Positions 33,492 to 46,300 of a stretch of 64,000 nt of DNA are shown here, piece after piece. The position numbers and the translations under genes were made by a program. Within the stretch, counting starts at the first letter, position 1, and each line of letters opens with the position of its first letter. Source of the DNA: Takakia lepidozioides (taxonomy: Eukaryota > Streptophyta > Takakiopsida > Takakiales > Takakiaceae); NCBI GenBank assembly GCA_030704615.1, contig CM060734.1, forward strand, positions 5,458,001-5,522,000. Reading direction: 5' to 3'. Under the pieces are notes generated by a model that had not been told where the DNA came from, ran no database searches, and saw only the letters and a program-made list of their open reading frames with translations.

Positions 33492-34948
33492 GCAGGTGGA
33501 GATTGAGGGGCTTTGGTCATAGTTTTGTATCATGCTAGCATGGTAGTGTAGAGGCATGGGGGGAGAGGCTTGTTGGCTGTTCGGATCTGAATGCTACGGA
33601 ACTTGCACAAGCAGGCGTGGTTGCCACAATTTTGAAACAGTTCATGGGTTGGAGTTCATGATGGAGGGTTTTAAGGTATTTGTCACTTCCACTCTCCCCT
33701 TTATCTGGCATGGATTTAGTAGCATGTTTGCTCTACAAGGCACTGTCTTGAAAACAGAGGGTAGAAAATTGGTCTTATGCAGTCATGTTTACTCCTTACT
33801 AATTACCGTGTACAGATACTGCTTGTGATGATACTGATTAAAGGCCTCACTCATTTGTTGGTTGTTATATCCAGGTGTGAGCAACAATGCAACGGCTATG
33901 GCATTGAAGGTAGAGGTCCTTTTTGTACGTAGCAATTGCTTTACCTTTCCTCCTTGAGAGTTTCTAGGACATTAGTCAAAAGAGGGCACAAGGCAGATAT
34001 GCTTTAACAAATGCTCCTTAAAGTTATAAGCAGATTGTCGGACTCAATTGCTTTATACTCAGTTTTAGGGCACGAGTCAGGCTAAAGATTGTCCATTGTG
34101 ACAAGTCAACTGACCCTCAAAATTACAAGTTTACTGACCGATTCAGGTCTGTTGAAATATTGCAAATTGTTAAAACTGGATTGTATGCAAACATTTGTCG
34201 CCAGTGTTTTTTCTTATGAACAACGTTGCTGTCGCATGTAACTGTCCATATAATATCGCCAAAATGTAAATGGTACCCCTGGTTCAACCAATTTCCGAAC
34301 AGCCTGCCCAACAACAATACCACCCAATCACATAATGTTTAATGATCAAAAGGCATGGAAAGCATGTGGGCTTCTTTATCCTTTCATACAAATGTTAGAA
34401 GCTTCTGCATAGTATGTGATGGTAATCAGGCAAGACCAAAATAACCTCTTCCAAGGCATTTACCACTGTACAGTTAGACTACAAGTAACCATTGTGAATG
34501 ATCGAATAGGGCATTTGATGTAATCCACACCTAGCTTACGTGATTTGAGAACTCTAGACATCTTGTATCCAATGGGCACAAGCCCATGTAACTCTTCAAA
34601 TCACAAGGCCATATCATAAAGTGCTCGTCATTTTGGATGAAAATCCAGTTTTACTTTATTGAAAACCCTAGACAAACTTTTTGAGTTGACTGGTGTTTCC
34701 TTAGCCAATATGTTTTAAAGCCATGTGGCTACATTCAATGAGTATTCAGCACACAACATCCCTACTATTCAAGAATCAGGAAGACTAGTTTCCGTGTGGG
34801 CCCCATTGAGAGAGAAACCAAGCTTGACAATGTGTAACAATGGTTATCCGAGATTAAGAAAAGAAAGTTTGAACGAAACAATTCATGTTTCCACCTTCTA
34901 CTTTTCAAAAGTGGGAACAGTAAATCCAGTTGCAACATCTAACCAGCT
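33492..34948. other. 3' flank of the BZR1/BES1 gene, no other gene seen
   Basis: 33492-33840 is probably 3' UTR. The rest holds only short frames on both strands and no domain or splice-bounded exon that I can recognise. Confidence 0.4.
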
Positions 34949-37900
34949 CTATTTCGTAATGTTGACTGTCCCCACAGATACAATGTCAACCTTACACGTA
35001 AATGGTATCTCTCCACTAGCTTCAATGGCATCCTCTGACCGAGTAGCTCGACTCTCTAGGGCTTGCACTCTATCCGTAGACTCTTGGCCAACGAAAGAGA
35101 AAAGACCTGGTTCATCAGTGGCTCAAAGGTTTGGTATCTCCTCTTTAAAATTCTGGGCTCCATGGTACTCCACCTTCATGTCCCATTCCAACAACGTCTA
35201 GTACCTAAACATCGCAGTTATCACAATAATTGAAACCAAACCCCCTCACAGTAAGATATTTTGTTCTTAACCATGTGAACAGGTTTTCGCGGAGAATCCC
35301 CACCACCACACAACTGTCTCCCAACTCAAACATCGCAGTTGCACTCCCCAATAGAACAAGATCAACTTCTCCAACATGAGATGTGAACAGACACCCTGAT
35401 TATTTTAGTTCCCTCCTCAAATAGCCCAATTGCACCCACTCACCGGACAATCAACTTTTGAACGAGTTCACACCAAAGAGGAAATAAGCCTTTCTTGTGT
35501 TTGACAAGGAGAGAGATTTGTGCAATGGAAGAGCAAGCAGCGTATGCAACAAGCGGAAACATTGAACGTCGAAGTATGCTCCTACCTCTGCAGTGAGTTG
35601 ATTGGAGAAGTACAATGTCACATTCCCTCACCTGAATCAATTTCAACCTGAAAAGAAGAGACTCTAATTGTCAACTCTAGCCAAAGAGCAATTTTATTTA
35701 ACGTCATATTTCCCTCATCCAAATCAATTCAACCTGAAAACAAAGAGACTCTCATCATCAACTCAGCCAAAGAGCACTTTTACTTACATCTTACAAAGCT
35801 AAAAATAGTAGTCTGTTCTTTAAAGAGTATACAAAACCATCATAGTAAAGATTTTACTAACACTCAAGGAAGAACACCATAGAGAACCACTTACCTCTCT
35901 TGCATGCTCATGTAGTTGTATATCCACACTGCCTCCCTTCGTCAAAAATCTTGCCTTCCTGGAGTAAACCAAAATGTCAAAAACGTTTTTGATACGATTT
36001 GTCTAGTGAGTCCATACTACTGACGATTATGTGATATTGCACATGATAGCAAAGGCCAAAATTAGTTCCAAGATGGCATTAAATAAGACAGACTATGACA
36101 AACAACAACATATCACTTTTTATATTTGATAATGAAACATGAGGGAATGAACCCTACTAGATGTGGTTACATCGAGGCCCAACAAGGGCGGCCCAGTAAA
36201 ATCTACATGTGCATCTAGGGCATACACATGTTTTGAACGAAACACAGCTGGAGGAGATTCAATTCTGTTTTGGGGCTAGAACTCACCCATCAATTCCACT
36301 CACATTGACAGTTCCACCTTCTGTTGAAACCTGTAAAACAAAATGAATTATGAGAACCATAGTTGTGCTAGATATGGAAAATGTGAAGAAGTCAAGGATT
36401 CTCTTCATACCCACCGTTAACACTCCCCCTTCTCTTCTTCCTTTGGACATTTGGCCCTTCAATATGACTGCCATACTCACTGGGCTATAGCAGCAATGTT
36501 GAAATCAACATTGTTTAAACCAGCTTATAAATCAACCTGAACTTCTTCCTCCCCGCTAAAAGCAATTTCTCAATCAGGTGCAGGGTTGACCATAACTAAC
36601 AAATGTGTACACTGCACTGGGTGGTTCCTAGGGGCGGGTTTCCTTATAGTTTTCGATCTTCTGCATAATAGATTGCTGGCAAGAAAAGACCACCTAGATA
36701 CTGAACAGTGGTCCATTGAGAGTTGCTCTCAAGTTAAAGTGGGGCCTCACTAATTGAGCACCCATTTGGTGATACACACAGCATTAAGGTCCTTAAGAAC
36801 CTTCCCTCTCAGCGACATGAAATACGCACAAGAGCCAAATGCTCCGCTTGAATATGTTTTGCCCCCACCGAGCCACCGCTAGATGTCAATCGTACATCTG
36901 TACATAGAAGATTGTACATTAGTGCACCGCCATGTTTGTAGAATGTGTGCTCACAAAGAAACGTGGTAGAGGGCAGAACATAAGCAGGTTGCAAATGACA
37001 AGGGGGAGGTTAGGTTTTGACCGTTGCTGTATAATGAGCCAATCCTGATGTCACCTCCACCAGTTTCCAAGTCTATGCTTGTGCCCACCAGTTTGTCAAT
37101 TGACACATCACCTCCACCTGTCCTTACTACAGAATCTGCTGACACCTGTGATAACACACACTTCCAGTTGTTAAAGCATACTGTTGCCGTCCTAAGTGTT
37201 TTTTCACAATACTACAGGCATTCAGATGTTCCCATGGAGCGAAAACGCAGCCACCATACAGGTGGCAGGCTTTGTTCTGCCTATAAAGGGATAGAGACAT
37301 GTGCATTAAAAAGCATGTGCTTAATAGCCAAATCCACTAGGTATATAACCTGTTACTGTCATAAAATGCATTCAGTTATAGCCCCATCAATGTCCTTGGC
37401 CCATTATTTTTGCAATAGGTGTGGTACTACAATCTACACAATGGACATCCAAAGATAAGTTGGTAGCTTCAGAACTAGCAAAGCTGAATGTACCGCTCGC
37501 GCCGTAAAAGAACCTCCATTGGAATCAATGCATGCCGTGCTTCCCTTCAGCTCCCCTTACAAAAACGAGTTGGCACACATGAGTGCTCATATCATCCACT
37601 ACCAAATGATTCACCAAAAACTTCACAAATGTGAAGTAAAACATTTCATGTCTCAGGATTTGGCTAACCTCAGAGCCTTTACTCACTGTGCTCAATACAC
37701 CAAAAGGCTTACTGAGTGTAATGTCTCCCCCCAGAGTTTTCACACTCAGACTTCCTTCCCGCTGCATCATAATTAATAAACAAGGCCTTCAACAACCATG
37801 CAACTAAGACAGAATTAGTCAGCTGACCTCTCTTACAGACGAAAGACCTGTAAGGACAGCACGATCTCTGTGCAAAAGAACAAGATGCCAATCTTTTCTA

Positions 37901-39079
37901 ACCATAACTGAGATAGCACACTCCCACCCTAGAGAAGAAGTATACTTTACAACAGTGCATTCAATTACTTACTCTACTGACTTACTACACCACATTCGAC
38001 ACCTCACCAGGTGTCTAAAACTTGTTTCTGAAATGACTCTTTCTGACTCATATTGGTCCTCTTTCCATTATTTATGCGTCAACCTAACTTTGCAATGGTC
38101 TACCTTGCATTGGCGCATTGAGTACGGACTAATTGCAGTGAATCATGTATGTTTAATGTATGGATCATCCAGAAGATATTCTACTGCTCACTACTCTGCA
38201 GAATTGAGAGAAAGAAGCTGAGAGTGAACCAGGCTCTGGATTTGAACAGGGCAATGCCCAGCCTCCACAGCTAGGCTGCACCACCGTGCAGGTATAACTG
38301 TCCTCACTGCAATCGGGCCTTCTGTGCTCGCTGCAAGCTTCCTTACCCCTTCCCCAGCACATTGTTTTTCTTATCTAAAGAAAGTTTGATTGATAACCAC
38401 TTGCCAACCTTGCCTCTGCAGGGTAGTAATAACTGTAAGACTCAAGAGCTAAGGGTCATTAATTTTGCATTAGGCAGGTCCAATCTCTCCAATTATTTGC
38501 TGTGACAGCACAAGAAAAGCAGATACTACGTACTATGTTGTGGCATGTACTTGGGCTGTGGGTGGTCCATGACAGCTCTGGGTGATCAGTATTAACATGC
38601 TTTGCAATAAACTTCCCAAACTAGTGGGATCTTATCAGACTTTAAGAAGAAACTCACAGACAATATTTTGCGCGGTAGAAATATTCAGGAAAGTCCAGTC
38701 ACCGTCTGCAATCCCTGCCTTCTTATGAACCTGCAAGCATCAATTGGTCGTGCAAGAGCTCAGCACCATGAAATAGTTAATAAATGTTTGCTAGGCCAGC
38801 ATCCATGCAAGATGCCCCCCCTGCTTGCAAGCCATTCACAAATCTTCCAGCAAGTTGTTGAAGACCTACGTTTCTAGACTGTAAATCTTTGTACAAGTAC
38901 GGAACTCTTAAATGATATTGTTTTGAAGTAAGAACTTCGAACCCAATGCTATATAGGTGTTATACCACCAAAGTCATTCATGTAAAAGAAGGAGGTGGGC
39001 TTCATACCTCAAAAACAATTCCTTCCAGGCTGTCCCCTACGCTTACATCCACACCGACATCTGTTCCAAACAAATCTAT
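34949..39079 (-). CDS. DUF4097 / FAM185A-like protein, multi-exon, 5' end not found
   Basis: Minus-strand exons with GT-AG borders: 39079-39008 (IDLFGTDVGVDVSVGDSLEG), 37761-37687 (REGSLSVKTLGGDITLSK), 37145-37022 (DSVVRTGGGDVSIDKL, DLETGGGDIRIGSLY), 36330-36287 (VSTEGGTVNVSGID), 35958-35895 (KARFLTKGGSVDIQLHEHAR), a 16-nt microexon 35647-35632 (VEIDS) and a last exon 35106-34949 ending VGTVNITK and TAG. The repeated GGG/GGD-x-I/V pattern is that of DUF4097 putative adhesin beta-helices. Phases agree from 36330 to the stop codon. The join 37022 to 36330 does not keep frame, so an exon is missing from my model or the gene is damaged there. A weaker candidate exon lies at 38730-38658. Function unknown. 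Confidence 0.65.
35632..35790 (-). repeat. Tandem duplication of the microexon region
   Basis: About 75-95 bp around the 16-nt microexon occur twice: AGAGTCTCTTCTTTTCAG|GTTGAAATTGATTCAG|GTGAGG (used copy, 35632-35665) and AGAGTCTCTTTGTTTTCAG|GTTGAATTGATTTGGATGAGG (35711-35757). The second copy keeps the acceptor but has a 1-nt deletion and no GT donor. Confidence 0.75.
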
Positions 39080-39950
39080 CTGTACCATGTTTCAGCAGAC
39101 TACTTAGCTTCAAGCACCATACATAGGATGGAAAACTGTTAGCCATTAGTCTTGGCAAACAATCCTATGAAAGTGTGCACCTTCCATGACTTGATATGGG
39201 ATCAACACAAGAGTTTTGTAGTCGATGTGTGTATAATGTACCAGAACTGAATTGAGCACAGATTCCTGTAGGCAACCGTAACCACCATGTGCTCGATAAT
39301 TCCATATCACAGGCTGAAATGATTGAGATTCCCATTCTTGCAAAGCAGAGTACATACATCTGAGGGTAAGGACCAAATGGGTTTCATTGCATAATGCTCT
39401 CTGTCCAGACATATAGAAATTTCAGTCTCTGGAGTAGATCCTGGCAGATCTCAGGGCGACTTCTGGCTTGGCGTGACCGCTCTACCAATTATGCAAATCT
39501 ATTCAATAAAGAAAGAATAGATTCTCAATCGTGGAGGATACCTTCAAGAGAGCTCCAACCGTGACTGGATTCGCCTGACTATGGGCTGGGCAGCCTCAAC
39601 CTGCATGTCCATGCTTGTGCTTAGGAGCCGCCTGCTCCTGTCCATTGCTGGAATCGTGGAATTGGTAAGTCTGGACAGAAATTCTGAGGACGCCAAAAAG
39701 GCTTTCACCTATTTATTGGGCATTTATGGTCTCCATCTCTATTCCAGCTTCAGACAGTCGGACGTACAGTTCATTTAGGGAAGCCTGCTCGTGTTTAAAA
39801 AATGAGGGCTTCTGCTAGGTGAACGGGTGGGACTCAATCACCCCTAGCAACTTAATTTTGTAACCATGCAGCTGCTCCTCTCGTGGAGGAGACATACCGG
39901 CGGTGTCCCATTGCATTGTATGACTACAGCTTCTGATCCTCCAAACGGAT
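39080..39950. other. No supported exon
   Basis: Should contain the 5' part of the DUF4097-like gene, but I could not find an exon with both a splice border and matching sequence. Confidence 0.35.
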
Positions 39951-39956
39951 TGTCGG

Positions 39957-40320
39957 CCCCAACCTGGGAAAATGGCGCCGAATTTCCAGTTGAGGGCCCC
40001 GAAAATGGCTAGGTCCGTGGGGGTGGCTGGCACTGAATCCAGAAATTCGGCGCCATTTTTCCAGCTCAGGGCAAAGTCAGCTATGGGACTTAGCCATTTT
40101 CGGGCCCAACCTGGGAAAATGGCGCCAAATATCCAGTGTGGGTCCCGAAAATGGCTGTCCCAGAGCTGGCAGGCACCGAAACAGGAAATTCGGCGCCATT
40201 TTTCCAGTTCCGGGCCAGTGAGTTCTGGGACTTAGGAATATTCGGCCCCAACCTGGGAAAATGGCGCCGGTTTTCAGTGCAGGGCCCGAAAATGGCTAAG
40301 TCCCTACAGTGGCAGGCACC
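39957..40320. repeat. Three tandem palindromic units (about 140-150 bp)
   Basis: CCAACCTGGGAAAATGGCGCC recurs at about 39960, 40109 and 40245, each followed by GGGCCCCGAAAATGGCT- or similar. Between them AATTCGGCGCCATTTTTCCAG and GGACTTAGCCATTTTCGGGC run the other way. Each unit can fold back on itself around the GGCGCC core. Confidence 0.8.
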
Positions 40321-40458
40321 AGTGACCAGGGTAGTGAACAGGGTAATTGCATTCCCATTGAATCAACCTTATCGCAGCAAGACTACACTTGACACATCCC
40401 CACTTCACACCCCGCACCTGCACACCGGTCGATCCCTTGAAAATTGCATTAATGTAAG

Positions 40459-40557
40459 AGGTAAAGCCCTCGCCCTTGGACTTTCATGGATTTTCGACCC
40501 CCGCCCTGGGGACAGGCGCCTCGAATCCAGGAAAGTCCTCGGGCGAGGGCTTTACCT
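40459..40557. repeat. Perfect 17-bp-arm hairpin repeat
   Basis: AGGTAAAGCCCTCGCCC (40459-40475) and GGGCGAGGGCTTTACCT (40541-40557) are exact complements around a 65-nt loop that itself contains GGACTTTC and GAAAGTCC. It has the form of a small MITE or foldback. Confidence 0.75.
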
Positions 40558-40829
40558 TTCGTAAAAAACGAAGCTGCCCGTTTTCGAGATTGCCCGTTTC
40601 TCCTCTGCGTTGCCACTAGGGTTTCATTGTAGCTCGCTGCCCAAGTTTGAAAATCGTCTGCCCAATATTAAGAGTAATAGATCCATAAAATATTCCAGCC
40701 TGGAAGGGCACAGATTCCATAATCTGGGATTACAGCCTCCATCCTGGGGCAAAAACCTGTAATGAAGTGTGAGGGAAAATTCCTCTCAGGGAAGCCCTAA
40801 TTTTAACAAAGCCAAAAAATCTGAAGGTT

Positions 40830-40960
40830 TTTACGTATAGGGTAATGCCCTGAGTGGAGGGCATTAACGGATTTAAGGCCTCACGCAGAGGGCGATAGCC
40901 CGAGGGGAAGGCCTGAAAATCCGGTAATGCCCGACACGAGGGGCATTACCCTGCGTAAAG
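40830..40960. repeat. Compound hairpin repeat
   Basis: TTTACGTATAGGGTAATGCC (40830-40849) pairs with GGCATTACCCTGCGTAAA (40942-40959). Inside are GTAATGCCC...GGGCATTA and AAGGCCTCACGC...AAGGCCT pairs, giving nested stems. Confidence 0.7.
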
Positions 40961-41149
40961 ACCAAGGCTGATTTCTTTTTCATTCCATCATTTTTTATCT
41001 TTTTGCCCGTGGCAAGTGGGAACCTGGAAAAGATTTTGGATATAGAGATAAGGAAATATGGGAGGTGTGTAATGCACAAGCGTGACGTGCACCGTGCATT
41101 ACACGCTCGCACACCTGCGACATGTGGTTGGTTGTTCGCTTGCCCCGGA

Positions 41150-42362
41150 TTTTCGGTAGCCACGTCGTAACAACGGTGGGATGTGCCCGCCCCCTCCATG
41201 TCTTCAAGCCAAAACCGGCTCGCCCATTGCCCTAAACTTTTGCTTTTCCCTTTGCCTTTCCCTGCCCGAACCTTGCACACACTTCCCCATTATGCAATTT
41301 GGGGGAATGATAAGAACAACCTTCCAGAGGGTACTCTAATATTGCTAACTCTAACAAGGCTCATTTTCAGATTGAATATAAACCAAAAAAATTGTTTTAT
41401 CTTACATAAGGTTGTTTTTATCATTCAGTCTTGTTTGATGGGTACCTGCCGAAAGGTTGTTCCTAGTTTTTGAATATTCCTCAATGTTATTATACCCTCC
41501 AGAAGGTTGTGCTTGTCAATTTTTCAATTGAGTAGAATCTAAGCAAATATTTTTACTTTACAGAAGGTTATTTCTATCACTGAGTTATGTCGATGGATAC
41601 CTCCCGTAAGGTTGTTCATGTCAATTTTAGAATTGCTCAATCCAAACATATTGGTATACCCTATGGAAGATTGTTTCTATCATTTTTTAACTTACATAAT
41701 ATCCAAACAAATATGTTTAATACCTTATGGAAGGTTGTTTAATCAGGTCATGCGCAATGGATACCTTTCGGAAGGTTGTTCATGTCAAGTTTAAAATTGC
41801 TTAATCCAAATAATGTTAGAGTACCCTCTGGAAGGTTGTTGTGACTCATTTTTTAACTTGCATAAAATCCAAACAAATTTGTTTAATACCTTACGGAAGG
41901 TATCATTAGGTCATGCGCAATGTTGTTCATCTCAATTTTAAAATTGCTCTATCCAAACATATTGGTGTACCCTCCGGAAGATTGTTTAGCATCATTTTTT
42001 AACTTGCATAAAAATCTAAACAAATATGTTTAATACCTTACGGATGGTTGTTCCTACCATGAGGTCAAGCGTGATGGATACCTTGTTCATGTCAAGTTTA
42101 AAATTGTTTAATCCAAATAATATTGGAGTACCCTCTGGAAGGTTGTTCTTACTATTCCTCCAAATTGCGTGCAAGGTCCGGGCATACAAGGTCTGGGCAG
42201 GGAAAGGCAAAGGGAAAAACAAAAGCTTAGGGCAATGCAGCTTTGGCGAGCTACATGAATACATGGAGGGGGCGGGCCCACATGTGTGGCCAGGCGTGTG
42301 AAGCCTCCGGAGGTGCGCGGCTGGGGGAGCCAGCGTCATTACGACATGGCTACCGAAAATTC
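41150..42362. mobile_element. Foldback element with long inverted arms and satellite core
   Basis: The left arm (about 41150-41345) is the reverse complement of the right arm (about 42110-42362) over roughly 190 bp. Shared words include TTTTCGGTAGCCA.GTCGTAA, CCCGCCCCCTCCATGT, CTTTGCCTTTCCCTGCCC and AACAACCTTCCAGAGGGTAC. The right arm has extra DNA of about 60 bp. The 770-bp centre is an AT-rich tandem array in which GGAAGGTTGTT-like words recur about ten times. No transposase. The structure fits Foldback-type elements, which move with enzymes supplied from elsewhere. Confidence 0.75.
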
Positions 42363-42369
42363 GCAGGCG

Positions 42370-44300
42370 TGAGCTACCTCCTTGGTCATTTGATTCTCAC
42401 TTCCTTTCTCTACTGCAAACAGCAGTTGCCCGAGATTGCAGGGAAGCGTGAGACTACAATGGATTCTCTGCTTTCCTTCTTTGGGTGTCTCGTGTCTTCC
42501 CTTTGCACAGCCCATCATCATACTCTCACGGAATATTTAATATTCTCTACATGAATAGATTTATGCTTGGATGATCAGATGCTCTGGGGTTCAAATCCTG
42601 CTTGCTTGCTTGCTTCCCCAGAAAAGCACAGTGCCCACATGTATGTTCATGTTTACACTTGAGACTCTCGAGTCATGTTCTCAAAGCAGGAGAACAATTG
42701 TTTGCTTGCCGAGATATAATGTAGCGGACGAGAGAGAGAGATGTGCAGACAGTAGTAGTCCTTGCCGAAAAATCACACAAGCAGAAGCTTCAATTATAAT
42801 GGCCACTGTTTCGAACTTCTTCCGAAGGAGGGACGTGAGAGGCTGCTAAAGATGACTACCAGAATAATGGGTTGTGTGAGCTTAGGCAATGGGGTGGTGG
42901 CAGCGTGCTCCGGCGCTCTTGCGGTCGCAGAGAGAGGCCATACCCAAGGATGTGTTTTTGCTTTGCTGTGAGCGGGCGGCTCACGTCGTCCAGCAGATTG
43001 ACGGAGAGGTCTGTGGAGCAGGAATGGGCATCCACTGGGCGATGTCATTAGCGACACCCTTACAAATGATGGGGATGACTCCGCTGCAGCCTCTCCAGGG
43101 CAACCGAAGAAGGGTATAAACCTGTGACTCTTCACCTATTTTGTGTGTATCTTTCAACTCTGTGCGTCGGAACGATCCATTCTTCATATTGTGTCGTTTG
43201 TTCATTACAGCCAAAACTACTACCAAGTTGGTCGAAGAAGTTGACTTTATATATACAATGACGTTGAGGAACGTGGGTGGAATCGACACCCTTGCTCGCC
43301 TTGGATGAGGTCCTATAGTATACATCGAATCTTGTATTTCTTCTCTCGACAGTTATATCGCATGAGAGGAAGAGAGAGAGAAATTGACATGTGTAGTTAC
43401 CAGAGGCACATGTGGTAGTCCCTCTGAAGCAGTGCAGAGCTTCAATTGTTAGACACATTGAAGGATGGTAAGGGGAGATAGATGTAGTGGTTGACCATTC
43501 CCTGTAAATGCGACATTGGCTGGAAAGGGTCCCAGAGCCAGAGTTTGTACCCGAGAACTCAGAGTTGATTCTGACACTGCGAATTTAGCCCCAAATCTGG
43601 CACATAATTGGGCTCTGATACTGCTAGTTTCAGAGTTGAGTTTGACATTGGGATTGGGGCAGTCAGAAGGTGGTTAAGTATTCATAATTCTTGCAGTTCT
43701 TGCTCTCAGGTCAAGCAATGAGCAAAACACTGCTGTGGCAGGAGTTCTTCTCAGATCCTTCACAGTGGTGAGACAACCGGTTTGATAAGGTGAGGTTATT
43801 TTCACTCATGATGTGAAGTCAAGGAGGGTTTGTTACTGAAGCTGGAATGGGGATGTATGAAGGTCATTCCCTGTAAATTGAAAAATGCTTGGAGCTTTGA
43901 GGGTTCCAGCGTGGTCTGTGCAAGGCCGCAGTTAAAGGTTTGGCTGCTCACTGGTGGTTTTCACAGAAAAGTCAAAGATCTCCAGACTTCAGACATAAGC
44001 GCACAAACAAAGTCGTTTGGATTGAGGGCTGGTCAAACCCACATTGGGTTAAAACAAAGCTTTCTGCCATATAACAAGGTCCAGCACAATCTGATGCCAG
44101 TGAACAACATGGAGCTCCAGTCGGAGACATGTATTGTTTGATAGTGAGTTTGGGGTTTCAACTCAAACACATACAATCAGTACAGATTTTTGTGTCATTT
44201 TACGTGAGTTTAGTGTTAATGTTTTGTAACTAAGAGTTTTTAGTTATTCAGGATTGCAGGGTTGAATCTGGCTCCATCATGTGAGTCAAGCTCCTCCACA
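42370..44300. other. No supported gene
   Basis: A GGTTCAAATCC B-box-like word at about 42588 without an A box, a GA-rich run at 42729-42742, and short frames on both strands. TTATTCAG / GATTGCAG just before 44262 could be splice acceptors of a 5' intron of the PPR gene. Confidence 0.4.
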
Positions 44301-46300
44301 ATGACTATTGATTCTGAAAGAGGAGCAAGTGAGGTCAGCAAGTACTTGTCTGGAACTCTTGGGGACGTGAAGACACTATGTAAGCAAGGACAACTCAAAG
44401 AGGCTCTACACATTTTGGACCAACGAGGCATTTCATTGGTCTCCAATACTTACATCTTCCTCTTGCAGGAGTGCATCAAAACTAAAGACCTGGAAATGGG
44501 AAAGCAGGTGCACTCCCACATTATCCAAAGTGGATTCAAGCCAAACATATTTTTATTCAATATCCTTCTTAACATGTATAGCAAGGGTGGGAGAGTGGTA
44601 GAGGCCCGCCAAGTGTTTGACAAAATGCCTGAACGAGATTTGTTCACATGGAATATAATGATAGCAGCATATGCCAAGCATGGGTGTGGTAGGGAGGCTT
44701 TTGAGATCTATGAGCAGATGATACATGAAGGGCAGATGCCAAACGGGGTAACGTTCACAAGTGTTCTCAATGCATGTGCAAGCCTAGGAGCCCTGGAAAA
44801 AGGCAAAGAGATCCATGCTAACATTATGAAAGCCGGAATTGCACCAGATATCATTCTGGGGACTGCCCTTGGCGATATGTATGCCAAATGTGGGAGCGTA
44901 AAGGATGCACGTCAGGTGTTAGACAAAATGGCTAAACGTGATTTGGTCTCCTGGAATGCCATGATTGCAGGATATGCTCAGAATGGATGTGGAAAGGGGG
45001 CTTTCGAGATTTACGAGCAAATGATAGTCGAAGGGGTCACTCCCAACAAGGTGACATTCATTTGCATCCTGGATGCATGTGGCAGCCTATCAGCCCTGGA
45101 AAAGGGTAAAGAGGTTCATGCTCACATCATCAAATCTGGAACTGAACCAGATATCATGCTGGAGACTGCACTTATTGAAATGTATGCCAAATGCCGAAGT
45201 ATGAAGGATGCACATCAAGTGTTTGAAAAGATGACTCGACAAGATGTGGTCTCATGGAGTGCAATGATAGCAGGATATGCTCAGCATGGATGTGGTAGGG
45301 AGGCTTTGGAGGTGTATGAGCAAATGCAACGGGAAGAGGTGACACCTGATAGGATCACATTCATTTGTGTTCTCAATGCATGTGCCAGCCTGGCAGCCCT
45401 TGAAAAGGGCAAAGAGGTTCATACTGATATTACCAAGGCTGGCATTGCGCCAGATATCATTCTCGAGACTGCACTTACTAACATGTATGCCAAATGTGGG
45501 TGTGTAAAAGATGCACGTCAAGTGTTTAACAGTATGCCTCAACGAAGTATGGTCTCATGGAATGCAATGATTGCAGGTTATGCTCAACATGGGTTTGGTA
45601 TGGAGGCTGTTGAAATATTTGAGCAAATGCAACAGGAAGGCTTGAAGCCAGACAGTATCACATATATAGCCTCACTCCTACAGTGGAGCATTGTAGCTGC
45701 ATGGTGGGCCTTCTTGGGCGTGTAGGGCATTTTAATGAGGCAGAGGAGTTCATCAACAAAATGCCAACCCAACCAGGTGTGGAGGTGTGGGGGGCCTTGC
45801 TTGGTGCCTGCAGAATTCATGGCAATGTGGAGCTAGCAGAACGTGCAGCAGAATGTGTTCTCAAGTTGGATCCAGATGACATTGGAACTTATGTGCTTCT
45901 ATCCAACATTTATGCTGCAGCAGGCAGGTGGGACGATCAAGGAAAGGTGAGAGAAGTGATGGTGGGCAGAGGGTGCATACATTCATCATAGAAGATGAAT
46001 TGCATCCCAGTTTAGAGAAATCTATGCTGAGCTGAAGTGATATGTTGGCAGATGAAGGAGGTCAGGTACATTCCAGACATGCACTTTCTATTGCATGATA
46101 TGAAGGATGAAAAGCAGTTTTGTGTGTCCAGTCACCACAGTGAGAGACAAGCATTGCTGTAGGCTCATCAGCATGCCCTCAAGATACCTATTCAGGGCCA
46201 CAAAGTTCATCTCAAAGATTGTTGGACGCGCAGCTGTGGCGATCGCAACCCCTTTTACCACTGCCAAAATGGGATTCGGTCTTGTGGGAATCTCTGGTGA
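44301..46300 (+). pseudogene. PPR-DYW organelle RNA-editing factor, decayed
   Basis: The first in-frame ATG is 44301. About 11-12 PLS-type pentatricopeptide repeats follow in one frame to 45670, with words such as LLNMYSKGGRVVEARQVFDK, WNAMIAGYAQHG and VTFICILDACGSLSALEKGK. The repeats between 44640 and 45650 are unusually alike. Near 45672 about 30 codons of the repeat that normally precedes the E domain are missing and the frame shifts. The E motif then continues in another frame as TPTVEHCSCMVGLLGR ... DPDDIGTYVLLSNIYAAAGR (45680-45970). The DYW deaminase region (45975-46300) is a wreck of frameshifts with TKFISKIVGR and a final SCGNLW before TGA 46298-46300, where intact proteins end in DYW. 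Such proteins bind plastid or mitochondrial RNA and edit C to U. Confidence 0.85.

Noticed and set aside
38658-38730. Exon of the DUF4097-like gene (VHKKAGIADGDWTFLN)
   Set aside because: It has CAG and GTGAGT borders, but its 73-nt length would break frame with the next exon; kept only as a possibility in the gene entry.
40136-40564. 142-codon plus-strand frame
   Set aside because: It runs across palindromic tandem repeats and a hairpin; compositional.
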